Shown here: positions 24,207 to 36,110 of the stretch, one piece after another | Layout: each line of letters starts with the position of its first letter | How positions within the stretch are numbered: the first letter of the stretch is position 1 | Assembly (NCBI RefSeq): GCF_030272615.1 | Contig: NC_081411.1 | Span: 185,488,449-185,552,448, forward strand | Direction of reading: 5' to 3' | DNA length: 64,000 nucleotides | From: Cryptomeria japonica | Taxonomy: Eukaryota; Streptophyta; Pinopsida; Cupressales; Cupressaceae | The notes under the pieces: generated by a model | What the model saw: only the letters and a program-made list of their open reading frames with translations | Told to the model about the DNA's origin: nothing | Database searches by the model: none | Translations under genes and position numbers: made by a program

Positions 24207-26419
24207 ATGCAGGAGCTCTTTGTTATCATGGATGTCTTTGACATAGATGAACTATTAGGTGAAAATCCCCCACCACAACCACCTCCTCCTCCTCCTCCAC
24301 CTCTACCAGCAGCACCACCTCCACCTCCACCCCCTAGATTGGATGAAATTCGTTTAAGAGAACGAATTAATGAAAACCTACAAGTGATTGAACAAAACAT
24401 TGCTGCTATCCAAAATGAGCCAATCACGCCACCCCATCTTGTAGAGTTTGCAAAATCAATGCAAATTATTGTCGAGTCAGTTAGATCTATTGATTCTCAA
24501 TTAGATCAAATTCATAGACAACGACAAGAGTTGCGTGATTTTTATGCCGATGGTTTAACTTATATGCAAATCACTGATTTAAAAATAACCAAAGCTCATT
24601 TATGTCCATATTTTACTAACCCAAAAACAAGATAACCAATGCAACATAACCAGAAAAGAATTTCAATTAGGTGGTGTGTGCATCCAGAAATGGCTAGATA
24701 CTTTTGGGATAGATGGTGGATGGTTTTTGATTATCCACCACATCGTAATTATGAGGTCCCTTTTTATTTTTTGAATAAATTATACTGTGAGTTTGTAATG
24801 AACCAAAAACCAAATTATTTTGACATTAATTCATTCCAGGTTGTTGGTCATGGAATGCCACAGCATAGATTAGGGGCACGGAGTAATAATCCCCTGCCGA
24901 ATCCACCCATAGTTCCACTTGTTGCTCCATCGATTCCTACAGATGTCCAAAATACATCATTCATTTCGACATTAGATGCTTTGACTTCCCTCACAGGTAA
25001 CCTGAGTGAGCAAGCTGCTCACATGGCATCTGCTCCTCAATGGATGCCACATATGTGTTCGAGTTGTCATGAGACGTGTGTAGGTCCTACTACTGCTGCA
25101 GGATCTACTTCAGTTCTAGCTGAGCATGATGCAGTAGATGATAGTATGATGACATCTTATATGGATTTTCTTTGCTCGGATGTTCATCTTGACCAGGTAT
25201 AGATATATATACATGTACATGCCAATCTTTTAATACTTCATTAAATATAGGTATAAACTAAGTGCATCTCTTTTTTTTATACAATCTAATACTTCATTAA
25301 ATAAATTTTGTTTATGTAGATAAGGACTACACCTAATATTAGAGTCAATATTGCATCTACTGGAACACAACTCGACACACCTTATGGGGTATAGTATAAA
25401 TTTCTATCTAGACATTGTACTATCTTTTTAAGTTAATATGTTATCATCGTATACTATATAAATTTTCATGTTGATACATTGAATGCTTCTTTCTCCAGGA
25501 TTCAGGTCATGAGGGACCCTCTACATCACATCGAGAAGAGGGTCTGACTACTATGACACCATCTATGGTATGTATCTTATAATTCTTAAATTAAATATGA
25601 ACTCTTACAATATTGTAACTTAACTTGAAATTATTTTGTACACATATATATGTTCACTAAATATGATTTCATTAAATGCATGTATGCAGGTGGACACCAC
25701 CATTAGGATAGGTTATCCTCATAATTTTGATCAGAGCCAATTTGAATGCACATCGACATCCTTTGAGGTATTAATATGTAATACTTAATTTGATCTTATT
25801 TTGACTCTTAATTTAAGATTTAATTGGACACTTTGAATTTGACCTTGTACAGGAGTTAGCTAGCACTACATTTGGTGTTGATACTGCACAAGATACTGCT
25901 AGAGGATTTGATGAGCATATGGTAAGTTTGTAACTTAATTTATGAATTCTACTATATTTGATAAATGATTCTTTTAATAGCTAATTTCAATTAATATTTT
26001 AATATTATTTTTTTATTATACAACATGAGACGGGTGGATCTGGACCACGTCTCGAGGACAAGAGAGATACTGCTAGAGGATCTGATGAGCATATGGTAAG
26101 TTTGTAAGTTAATTTACGAATTCTACTATATTTGATAAATGATTCTTTTAATAGTTAATTTCAAGTAATATTTTAATATTATTTTTTTATTGTACACCAT
26201 GAGATGGGTGGATCTAGACCACGTCCCGGGGACAAGAGAGATACTGATAGAGGATCTGATGAGCATATGGTAAGTTTGTAACTTAATTTATGAATTCTAC
26301 TATATTTGATAAATGATTCTTTTAATAGTTAATTTCAAGTAATATTTTAATATTATTTTTTTCTTGTACAACATGAGACAAGTGGATCTGGACCACATCC
26401 CGGGGAGAAGAGACCATAA
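24207..26419 (+). CDS. Transposon-encoded eight-exon gene, unknown function
   Basis: I do not recognise the family. Exon 1 (24207-25199) starts MQELFVIMDVFDIDELLGEN, has a proline tract (about residues 23-48), a helical Glu/Gln-rich stretch, and an aromatic segment (MARYFWDRWWMVFDYPPHRN). One in-frame TAA (24633-24635) interrupts it. Seven small exons follow, all flanked by GT and AG: 25320-25388, 25499-25567, 25690-25767, 25853-25921, 26030-26095, 26204-26269 and 26378-26419. Their lengths (69, 69, 78, 69, 66, 66 and 42 bases) are all multiples of three and all introns fall in phase 0, giving one frame to a stop at 26417. Exons 5 to 8 are repeats of one another. Its place within the element suggests an accessory or DNA-binding role beside the transposase; this is inference. 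Confidence 0.72.
25892..26413 (+). repeat. 174 bp exon-intron tandem repeat, three units
   Basis: GATACTG(C/A)TAGAGGAT recurs at 25892, 26066 and 26240, a constant 174 bp period. Each unit carries the end of an exon (GATGAGCATATG), a GTAAGT donor, an intron ending TACAACATGAG or similar, and the start of the next exon (GGTGGATCTGGACCACG). Exons stay at 66 bases, so the duplication lengthens the protein by 22 residues per unit without breaking the frame. Confidence 0.88.
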
Positions 26420-26443
26420 GATGTTATTGATGATAGCACTTAG

Positions 26444-26890
26444 ATTTTACTGTTTATTTGGCTTTGATATGTACTTTTTTATGGACTTTACACATTTGTT
26501 TACATGTGCACATACTTTATATATATGGATAGTTGCATAATAGGATTAGATCATATATATTTTGTGCATACTTTATATATTTTGTGCACATTAGATATTA
26601 TGTGGAGTGAACATCATGTTACCATCTAGATATACATATGGATTAGATATTATATGGATTATGTGGACTTGAAATTTTACTGTTTATTTGGCTCTGATAT
26701 GTACTATTTTATGGGCTTTACATATTTTTTTACACGTGCACACATACTTTATATATATGGATAGTTGCATAATACGATTAGATCATATATATTATGTGCA
26801 TACTTTATGTGTATTGTGCCCATTAGATATTATGTGGACTTGAAATTATGTGCACATTAGATCATATATATTGACTTGAAATTATGTGGA
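26444..26890. repeat. 230 bp tandem repeat downstream of the eight-exon gene
   Basis: ATTTTACTGTTTATTTGGCT recurs at 26444 and 26674 with the following 150 bp (GGATAGTTGCATAAT, GATTAGATCATATATAT) largely kept. AT-rich, non-coding, probably 3' UTR or spacer. From 26890 to 27680 no further feature is seen. Confidence 0.65.
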
Positions 26891-27681
26891 CTTGAAATTT
26901 TGTGCATACTTTATATATTATGTGGACTTGAAATCTTATTTATGGAAGTTGTGCTTAAACAACTTTATAGGGATTATGTGGACTTGTAATTTTATTTTTG
27001 GAATTTCATTTAAATAGTTCTTGTGATTAGATAAACTTAAGGTACATACATCATGAACTAAGTATTGAAACATATCTTATAATTATAACATATTCTAAAT
27101 TAAAAAGTATCAAAACAAATATAATGAATAGAACTTGATTAAAACATAATTATCTCATTCATAAATTTGACCAATAGTCTCTCATTTATGTATATTGTAC
27201 ACAAAATGTAATCAAGAAGACATGTCTAAAATAAAATAAACAGTCTATTTAAATTATAATAATAAGTATTTATATCTCTCAAAATACAACATAAAGTATG
27301 CACAAACAATAGTAGTCATTGAGACCAAGTCTACTCTGAGAGGCCTGGAAAAAATAAATACATATGATTAATTTTTATAATCAGGATGCATTGAATTTAA
27401 AATACAAAGGGATTTGCCTTAAGGGTACAAAAATTTAACTTACTTGTAATTATTCAAAATGAAACATAAAGTATGCACAAATAACTTTGTTTTCATTGAT
27501 GCCTTCTACTTGTGGTAGACCTGGAACAAAATTTTACTAAATTAGATTTTAAAATTATGATGCATGATATAAAATGCTATATATAATATGCATCATGACT
27601 TTTAAAAGGGAGGTGGATTAAGGGTTTAAATTATAACTTACTTGATATTCATTCCGTTATACCATCTGCATCCTCTCTCTT

Positions 27682-30672
27682 TTACAAAGCATCTATAATT
27701 GTCTCATGCTCTTCCATAGAGAGAGTACATAATTGTTTATTAGCAGGCCTGCCACGATATCTATCCAATTTTATATTAGTTGCCACTACCAAATGCGAGT
27801 AATGTATAATCTTATTCTCTAATTCATAATCTTCAAATGTGGGCAATCCATTCTTTCTTGTTAGATATTTGCGTAGCCAAGTGCCAACAACAACCACAGA
27901 TCTTGTTGGATAGTCATAACCATCATCATCTACTCGAGGAGTGGTTAGCTTATGTTTTGGCTCTACACATCGAGCCAACCAATACTTTGTCCCCTCTTCA
28001 TTGTCCTCTGGTGCAACAACAACATAGACATGTCCTATGCACAAAACAATTTTATTTTAATATTTAATGAGAAATAAAAAGAAAAATATACACTATAAGA
28101 TTTCATAAATATGTAGTATTTAATAAATCAAAACAAATTTCAAAAATAATTTTACCTTGTTGTATAAGATCTGAAATGCGATCATAGTCATTTGATGCAA
28201 ACATTTGATCCATATCTTCATCAGTTCTTTCATGCGGATCATTTGCATCTATGGGTGTCAGTGATCTTTGTTGCCATTCTTCAACCCATTCTTTATTCTC
28301 ACAAAATTCCCAATCTCCGGAAACACAAAACTGACAAAAGCAAGCAAGTTGCCTTGTGAATATAGTCCATGTGTTTGAATTAGAACTCTTAAACGAATGC
28401 CATTTAGCTAATCCAATGATGGTATTACAATCATGCTGAATAGGAATACTATCTTCCTCTATCAACCAGAAGAAACGTCGAATGCAGAGTTTTCAGTTGA
28501 TCCTTTTGACAACTTTGAATTGCACCAATCTACAACTGTACAAGCATCTCTGAATTTCACTACATCCTCAAATTTCAATTTTTCTCTAGCAAGAGCTATT
28601 TTTATATAGGCACCGGCTCCATCGTGTTCCCCCTTACCATGTCCCGCTTCAAAAAAACTCCATAAATGTTGGACATTGGTTATCTTGTGAACTTTTCATA
28701 GCCAATAAAACATTCTTGCAATTTTTAATTGTCCAGTGCAGTTATCTAACCATATCATATGTTGTTTCATGTCAATTTCTCTTTCCTTAAGATTATCATA
28801 AAATACCTCGAAGCAATGTTGAACAAACTCTGAAGAGTGTAATCGATTATCACTAACATAGAAATGATACTCCCTCAAAAAATTTATGTTATCTTCTATA
28901 CTGTCATGGTCATGTCTATATATAATGTGCACAAATATGGCCACTTGCACTGAGTTGTAGTATTGTGATTGAGTTTCCTCTTGTGGTTTTAGAGTATAAT
29001 TTTCTGCAAAATCCACAACTGATACTATTGTTCCAACTGGAAATGTGTTCTTGCATATGCAAAACTATCCATCAAGCCATCGGACATGTTGGGAATGTTT
29101 CACATATTTTGGAACAATATGAGTTTTAAACTCACTAATAAATGCATTCACACTATTCTATTCTGTAATCAATTCTAAATGTTTCCCCATCTTTCCATCC
29201 TTTAGAGGGTATTCTATATTTTTAAATCTCCTAACATCAACCATTTTTTGTCCAAACTCAGATGAAACATGTTCATGCAAACATTCACCTATCGAAGAAT
29301 AGTTCCCACATAAATTGCAAAGGCCATAAATGCATGAATTGGAAAGAAATACTTGTTCATTAGGTGGTTTACAAAATAAACTTCCAATAAAATCTTTTAT
29401 AGTTTTAGGTGGAACATAAACACCACAATCCTGCACAAGATCATTACCATGCAACATACAACGTATATATCGAAAAACATCATAATAGTAATGAAACTGA
29501 ACATGAGTTTTACAACAACAAGATATTCTTTGTTTATTGATTTTAACATACCAAGGATTGTATTTTTCAAATGATCTTTGACTAATTCGTAAATTCAATA
29601 ACATAGATTCATCACTAAATTTTTTAAAGAATTCAGTTTGAGTCATGTCAAGAAGATGTTTTGGATGAGGATCACGAATTTTTGATCCCACCTGTAACTT
29701 TAAAACATCTCTAGCATTTGATGAAACTCTAGTGTTATCATGCCAAAATTTTGCAATTAATTGTTTAGTTTCATCATTTAATTTCATGTCCGACCTTTGA
29801 AGTCTACCACTAAAACTCCAACAACGGTTTAGTGGATCAATTTCAATTGTGTCTCTTCTTTTGGCCGCTCTTGACAAGGTTCTATGATGTAAGTTCAAAT
29901 AGCCACTTATATCACTTAACATTCTTTTACTGACAGTCATTTTGTCAACTATAGTAGTCATTATAACTCTATGTGCTGCATTCTTATCTTTAGATCGACT
30001 TGTTTTTCCTATAGAATCAATGGCACTGGAAACAATAGATACAACTTGCTTATATGATTCATCTTTTCTTTTTGGTTTTGCATAAATACCTATTTTTTTC
30101 ATGACTTTACGCATTTTTAACATTTTTATTAATTATAGCATTAATTGACATTGGGATCCTAACTTTTTATTATAGAAAAATTGTTTATATAATCTGTTCA
30201 CATGTGTTCTGATTTGTGTCCAAGAAACTAACCCATTAAGATTATCTAGCACATTGCTATCAATAGTAAACAAATTACATTCATTTTCTTTCAGAGAGGG
30301 TGGTGTAATATTTTCAATTTTTATTTCTTTTCGTATTGATGTATGAAATTTATATCCAGCTTCATTTAAATCAGCAATTTGATTGGCATCATAGCCATCG
30401 GGATTTAAAAACATACCAGGATTCGCATCCACATGAACATTTGCATCAAAAGTCATACCCATTTGTGGTTCTACATTTCTTGCATCCATCATGATGTCTT
30501 CAATGGTCTCATCTACAATGGGCACTGAACTAGATGCTTCAGAAGTGTTATTCAATTCTCGTTGTTGTGATCTTCGATCTCTTTGGCGTTTTGCCTCCTT
30601 CTCTCTTTGTGCTTGAATTTCATCCACTATCATTGTCCTCTTTTTTTTCTTTTGATGTTGCTTAGAACCCAT
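27682..30672 (-). CDS. DDE-type transposase gene (decayed)
   Basis: Exon 1 (30672-28156) starts ATG and has a basic N-terminus. Exon 2 (28034-27682) joins in phase 1 (CAAG|GTAAAA to CATAG|GA) and encodes VVVAPEDNEEGTKYWLARCV to IIDAL. In the middle are cysteine motifs (ISCCCKTHVQFHYYYD, CIYGLCNLCGNY) and then three catalytic-type blocks: DFAENYTL with a following QVAIFVHIIY, WLDNCTGQLK, and GHGKGEHDGAGAYIK. These fit a DDE transposase family with DFAENY, DNC..Q.K and HGKG..DG signatures that I know from animal genomes but cannot name with certainty. Four in-frame stops (near 30135, 29160, 29088 and 28698) and one frameshift near 28482 break exon 1, while the flanking sequence stays well preserved. 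The start codon is supported by the lack of an earlier frame and the GC-rich terminus just upstream. Confidence 0.82.
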
Positions 30673-30844
30673 TTTAACAAACTCATCTTCAAAAAATAAT
30701 ATCTTTTTACTGAGTTCTTCAAAAAATCATGTAAAAAATATTAAAAAGTACTGCCAAATGATGTAAAAAATCTTTGTCAGTACGGATTTCAATGATAGTG
30801 TGGTAAATCGATGCAATCTATCTTGTTTTTTATAGTAACGGTTA

Positions 30845-30960
30845 TTTAAAATGGGGGCCTGTTATTTAAAACGGGGGCCCGTTATTAAATCCAACGGGTA
30901 AAAAATGGAACGGGCCCCCGTTTATAAAATGGGGACCTGTTATGTAAAATTTGAATCCAC
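30845..30960. repeat. Right subterminal GC-rich motif cluster
   Basis: About five copies of the same GGGGGCCCGTT / AACGGGCCCCC word as at 21605-21900. They lie between the transposase start (30672) and the right end. The spacing to the right terminus (about 860 bp) is much larger than on the left (about 50 bp). Confidence 0.72.
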
Positions 30961-31785
30961 AACTCACCACTTGCCTCGGGATTAGGCCCAGGATAGGCCT
31001 GGGATGGCCACACCTGAGACATGAACCTGCAAATTCAAAGCTCCATGAATGAAAGCACAAATATGAACTTCTAAAATAGTTTACATGCCTCTAATCAAAG
31101 CATTTTTATACGAAATTAAAACCCATTTCAGATTATACTGTCTAGATTCTAAATATGTAAATTAATTTAAAAATTGATTATTTTAACTATTTTTCATTTA
31201 ATTTATACTAAATCAGGTCCATAAATTTAAAATATTAACTAATTTTCTTAATTTAATAACTTTTTTATTTTAATGAATTTTGAAAAAAAAATTATATGTC
31301 ATCAATCTACACAAAATTCTTTTCTATTTAAAAAAATAAATTCAAAAAATGCTAAGTTTACGTCAAATTATGTGGGTCGTACACGTCAAATTTTTAAAAA
31401 GATAATTACGGCAATTAAAAAATTAATTAAAAAAAAAATTTGAAAACAAAATACAGAAAAATATGCTCATCAATCTTCAGTGTGTTACAAACCATTTCCC
31501 AAAACGGTTTGAGAAAATAATTTTAATTGTGTGAAAAAGTGTGGGTCGTACACATGCATGGCATGGTCTTGAAATAGGCATTTTTAAAACATAGTTTTTT
31601 GAACTCCATTCAAAAAGTTATTTTTTATTATGTGGGTATTAAAATAAATTACATATTTGAAAAGTACACTCAGAGGGCTATCTTTTATATTACTAACTTT
31701 TTCCAAGATTCAATCTCTAAGTGTTTCAAAATTTAAGCTCAAATGAGACAAAATCTAAAAAACAGGGAAAACACTTCCACTTTTT

Positions 31786-31820
31786 GGCCAAAAAGTGGAC
31801 TCATCTTCTTGCACTGACCC
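31786..31820. repeat. DNA transposon right terminal inverted repeat
   Basis: Its reverse complement starts GGGTCAGTGCAAG and contains ATGAGTCC. It is directly followed by the TCCT target duplication and the continuation of repeat D. Confidence 0.85.
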
Positions 31821-31995
31821 TCCTATGTAACCAAAAACTAACAATGTCATGGCTTTATCTTTCTTTGGTTTTAGTTTTTGTTTGTTGGAAAGTTTTCCCA
31901 TACATGCTTTCCTATATAATTATAGTACGGTGCTATAGGTGTGAGATGTGTTACTATAATTTATGTTTAACTTATTGCAAGTGTTATATAATGTA
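31821..31995. repeat. Dispersed repeat D, second copy, right part
   Basis: Continuation of 21128-21553 after the transposon. It matches about 9302-9480 (ACCAAAAA, TTTCCTA.ATAATTA, GTGTGAGATG.GTTACTATAATTTAT). From 31996 to 32800 no feature is recognised. Confidence 0.75.
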
Positions 31996-32806
31996 CTACA
32001 AGTGTATGGTAAGTTATTTTGAGTACTCTATTGTGTGTTATAACAATATTTAACTTTAACATCTATGTTATCTTATGCTAATTAGTTTATAGAAAGGGTA
32101 TGGTCGAGATCTAAGGGTTTAGATAAATATAGAGTTTCAAGAAACACGTGAAAAAGGGTGGACAAAGGAGCACCACAGAGTTGTAACTTTCTAACCTTCT
32201 CTATAATATGGAGCCAATCATCCTTTGTGAACAACCAAACATCTATGGTGGGATTGTCTCAACTTGTACTATTCATAATTTCATTTATTTAACAGAAAAT
32301 ATTAACTAACATATATGGAAAATGGTTATTCAACACACACAAGTAGTCCACTTTCATTTAAGATGCATAAGTAGATAATTACACACTTGCTCATGAAATT
32401 AAACCAATGGGAGCTCTCTAAGACAAGTAGTAAAGAAACACAAAACATAAGCACCTTTGCTTTTAATATGGGCTAACAAATCAATGATCAATCAATATTT
32501 TAGTATTAAGTACTAAAATCTCGTTCTACATTAAAATTCCACAAATGTTTATAAGAGGGTAGAGAGATTATTTATACAACCACATATTTTTTCACATAGT
32601 TACAATATAAGAGCTCGATAACTTTCCAAAAAATAAATAATGGGGAAAGAAGACAAGGAAAAACATTGGAGGGTTGTAGTGTTTGTAGGGTGATCTCAAA
32701 TTGGTACTAGATCAATGGATGAGAGATAGTGCTTGTGGGTAGTTAATATTTCTTATTGTACATAAACAAAACCATTTCGACTTTCCTTATGTGAAAACAC
32801 TATTAA

Positions 32807-35438
32807 TGTTGAGACCTCCATACATCACTTTGTCTTTCACTTACAAATGATTTACATTATCTCTTTTTTGGATAGGAGTTTTGTGACACATGGTTTTCTC
32901 CATTTATTCATTTGTGATTAGTTGTATGATTAGTTGTGTATGGGTATCTAACATTGCCTAGTTGTCAGGACCCATATTGCATTCATCATATTATTCTTGC
33001 ATCATTTTCATTTAATAAATTTTCTCCCAAAGTTGCACCAAAGGGAGGGTGTTGGTGTAAATGTGAATGTATTCTAACTAATTCATAGTTAGAGCCTATT
33101 CACATGTTAAGTTTACCTAGGACCTAGCTTGCATTTAAGTTAGTTTTAAGATAGTTCCTTTATGTAACTTGTCATTTAATATGTTCATACGATCATGTTA
33201 GTTATCATAGGTAGCATTCTAGAATATATGAGTCATGTCTTAATATTTAATATTTTCTCTAGGCATTAATCATTATGCATCATGTATTGAATGTTTGCAT
33301 AAAGGGTAGTTGTCATCCTGCCTCATCATCTTGCCTATATAAGAAAGGCTCATTTGTACGTTTATAATTTATGCATCATTTTATAATATTTTAATCTCAT
33401 GTTTATGCAAGATCATGTAGTAAAATTCTCTTGTGGAAGGCATATTTCTTGGTTGATCCTTTGGGGTTTCCATGACTTCATTATGGGTTCTTCATCATTC
33501 TAATCATAGCTTGAGGTCAACCCTTCTATTTGGACTCTTGACCTCATAAATTTTTGCCATGATCTTCAATTTTCATTATTCTTACAATGTTGAAAAGGTA
33601 TTGAGGAGCTCTACCATTTAGTCCATACACATTTTCCAAATTCATTCCTAGGTACTATCTATTGCGTTTTTGCATATTGTGGCTTTTTTATGATAACTTA
33701 GATATCTTGATGCTTGGAGAGGTACAACTTATGGTTGGCTTCACTTTTAGTTTCTTATCATAGTTAGAGGTTTCTACAATCTTGTTTTGGTTCTATCTTT
33801 GATATTTTGAAGAATATCATAGTTTGCAATGGTTTTTCTATTACATCCTTTTTTATCATCCTGGAGACGAGGGACTATAGACAACATAGAGAGATGGCAT
33901 CATTACACATCTTAGAGGGCTTCATTTAATGCCATATTTGTAGGATCTTATTCCACTACCTAGCATACCTAGTAAGATATTTTCTTGGAAATGAAATAGG
34001 GATCATTCCTTAAGTGTTATTGGTATGCATGTTGATGATGAAATTTTGGTGTCTCTTGTTGATTTTGAGTGTCCTCGTGCTCTTTGGAGTCACATTTGAG
34101 AGTTATATGGAGATCTTGATATTCAACTACTCCCAAATGATCCTATTTCAGATTTCAATATGCCTCATCATTCTTTGGAGAAGATACCCCATGATTGTGA
34201 TACTTTATCTAGTCTTTCAACACTTCAGTTGAGGTTGCTTCAAGGATTCTTGGTTTTTTTTTGGATATAGTTGACCCACCTTCACTTTTTTTGAATTCTT
34301 CTCTAGATTCATTAATTGAGACTTCCATAATTCATGATCAGCAAGACCGTCATTGTCTTACATATTTGGTTGGAGGACAAATTTAAGCATATTCGTCTTT
34401 GGAGTTTGCTCTACATCAATTTCCTCATAGTTCTCATTTGTCATCTTCTTCTTTGATTAGGAATGCACCTGATTGGATTGTGGCATTATCATATCACTTG
34501 GACAAGGAGATATATAAGCATTTTTCAGAGACACCATTATCATTCTTCATGCAGCCACCTTTTACAGCATATCTTGAATGGGAAATGTTCCTAGCTTTAT
34601 ACATGGTTTTGTTTCTTCCTAAGGGGAGACAAGAGGTTTGTAAGCACTGAATTGTATTTTTTATTCAAACAGATATCATTCTTGCAAGCGATTATTCATT
34701 ATGGAGGGGCTACATAGTCTCCCTCTTTTCCTCATAAAGGGGGACTATAGATTGGATTCTTGTGATGGATGTAGTTCTTGGGGGCTATTGATGTTGATAC
34801 CTCCATACATCACTTCGTCTTTCACTTGGATATGGTTTTCATTCTCTCTTTTTTGGCAAGAAGTTTTATCCCATAGGGTTTTCTGATTTTTTTTGTTTAT
34901 GAGAGATTAGTTTCATGATTAGTTGTGCAAGGGTACCTAACATGGCCCAGTAGTCATGACCCATATTGCATTCATTATATTAGTCTTGCATCATTGCATA
35001 ATGTTTTTTATCCCTAAGTTACACTTAGGGGTGTTGGTGTGAATGTGGTTATATGTTAACTAGTTCATAGTTAGAACCTATTCAAATGTTAAGTTTACTT
35101 AGGACCTACCTAGATTGCATTTAAGTTAGGTGTCCTAAATTTTCTTTTTGTAACTTTTCATTTAATAATGTTCATAGGATCATGTTAGTTATCCTAGGTG
35201 GCATTCTAGAAGATACGAGTCATGTCTCATTAATTAATATTTTCTTTAGGCATTAATCATTATGTATCATGCATTTAATATTCATATCAAGGGTAGTTAT
35301 CATCCTAGAAGTCATCACTTTACCTATATAAACAAGGTTCATTTGTACTTTTGTAATATATCAATTTAACCAATCAATCAAATATATTTAAGTAAACCAA
35401 ATAAGATATATTTAAGAAAACTAAATATGTGGCCAACA
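32807..35438 (+). mobile_element. Tandem Copia-lineage LTR remains
   Basis: Two LTRs in the same orientation begin TGTTGGTGT at 33050 and 35032. The second ends GGCCAACA at 35438. Each is preceded by its own purine tract and by the same 240 bp pre-tract region (32807-33049 and 34790-35031). The arrangement is therefore not a simple pair of ends but a tandem of two 3' ends. The 1.4 kb between shows no protein motif. TATA-type boxes (CTATATAAGAAAGGCTC, CTATATAAACAAGGTTC) lie in each LTR. Old and broken; no coding part survives. Confidence 0.72.
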
Positions 35439-35459
35439 ATACCTTATAGGGTAAAAGTA

Positions 35460-35755
35460 TTTTCCCTTCAATGGGTTGTTGATTTGTCATGGCAATTTTT
35501 TTTTGTTGTTGCCTTTAGCACCAGCCATCACGTATCATTATATGATCCCAAAGATGTCAATCAGAATACATGGTAAGAAAGAAGAAGTTGTTCTAATGTA
35601 GGGTGAATGGTATGTTTCCACAGAGACATATAAGGTGAAAATGAACATTCTCATGAATTAAAGGAGGAAAAAGTAATGCATGATACTATATGTCGATGAA
35701 GAAACAAAGATCATGGTAAAGAAATTATATTTGCCTAATGCCTTCCTTCAATTAA
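35460..35755 (-). pseudogene. ANK-4: 5' stub of an ankyrin gene
   Basis: The 5' flank and first nine codons match ANK-2 (ATG at 35490, MTNQQPIEG). Shared flank words include ATGATCCCAAAGA, GTTGTTCTAATG and AACAAAGATCAT. The rest of the gene is absent: the sequence left of about 35460 is the end of the Copia-lineage LTR. This is the fourth member of the cluster and the only one with nothing of exon 1 beyond the start. Confidence 0.8.
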
Positions 35756-35759
35756 ATGT

Positions 35760-36110
35760 ATTCATTTTTATTCACCTCAAATTTTCTTATTTTTTGAGTA
35801 AATTTTTTTGTATATCATTGTTATTTAAGGAACAAAACACTTTAGTTTGGTGACTTAAAATAAATATAAATTTGTGCAATAATTCTAGGAGCATTCAAAT
35901 GCCCTAAATCTATTTTATTCAATGTGTTAGATCATCTTTCTTGGGTTTACCTACATGAAAATGTCCCTTTGAAATACAACAATTGTCTTTCAAAGGTATG
36001 TTAAATATTGTTATAATTAGATAATAGAAAAGGAAGATGAAATATAGGAAAATAAAGTGAATTAAGAAGAATAAGTCTGTAAACTTCCAAATCATTAATG
36101 TAGGTGTGAA
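35760..36110 (+). repeat. Dispersed repeat R, copy 1
   Basis: The reverse complement matches 50270-50600 (GAGGTGAATAAAA, CACTAAACTAAAG, CTTAATTCACTTTATTT). AT-rich and non-coding. It directly abuts the ANK-4 stub. Nothing else is seen between 36110 and 36960. Confidence 0.7.

Larger units (their letters stand above)
21554..31820. mobile_element. 10.3 kb DNA transposon with inverted ends
   Basis: The bounds come from two independent lines. First, repeat D is continuous at 8885-9480 but here is split at TCCT, which is repeated on both sides (21550-21553 and 31821-31824). Second, the ends are inverted repeats: both begin GGGT, followed after two bases by GTGCAAG and after three more by ATGAGTC. 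Inside are GC-rich subterminal motifs, a transposase gene on the minus strand (27682-30672) and an eight-exon gene on the plus strand (24207-26419), tail to tail. The transposase has several stops and one frameshift and the second gene one stop, so the copy is probably inactive. The 4 bp duplication and GGGT ends do not identify a well-known plant superfamily to me. Confidence 0.9.

Noticed and set aside
24164-24427. Glycine-rich frame on the minus strand
   Set aside because: It is the complement of the polyproline tract in the plus-strand transposon gene, whose spliced frame is far better supported.
25870-26420. CRISPR-like array from evenly spaced repeats
   Set aside because: Only three units, 174 bp period, with intron and exon content and similar spacers; no cas-like genes; eukaryotic context.
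30866-31060. First guess that the DNA transposon ends near 31030
   Set aside because: Similarity of repeat D resumes only at 31821 and the matching inverted terminus lies at 31786-31820, so the element extends further.
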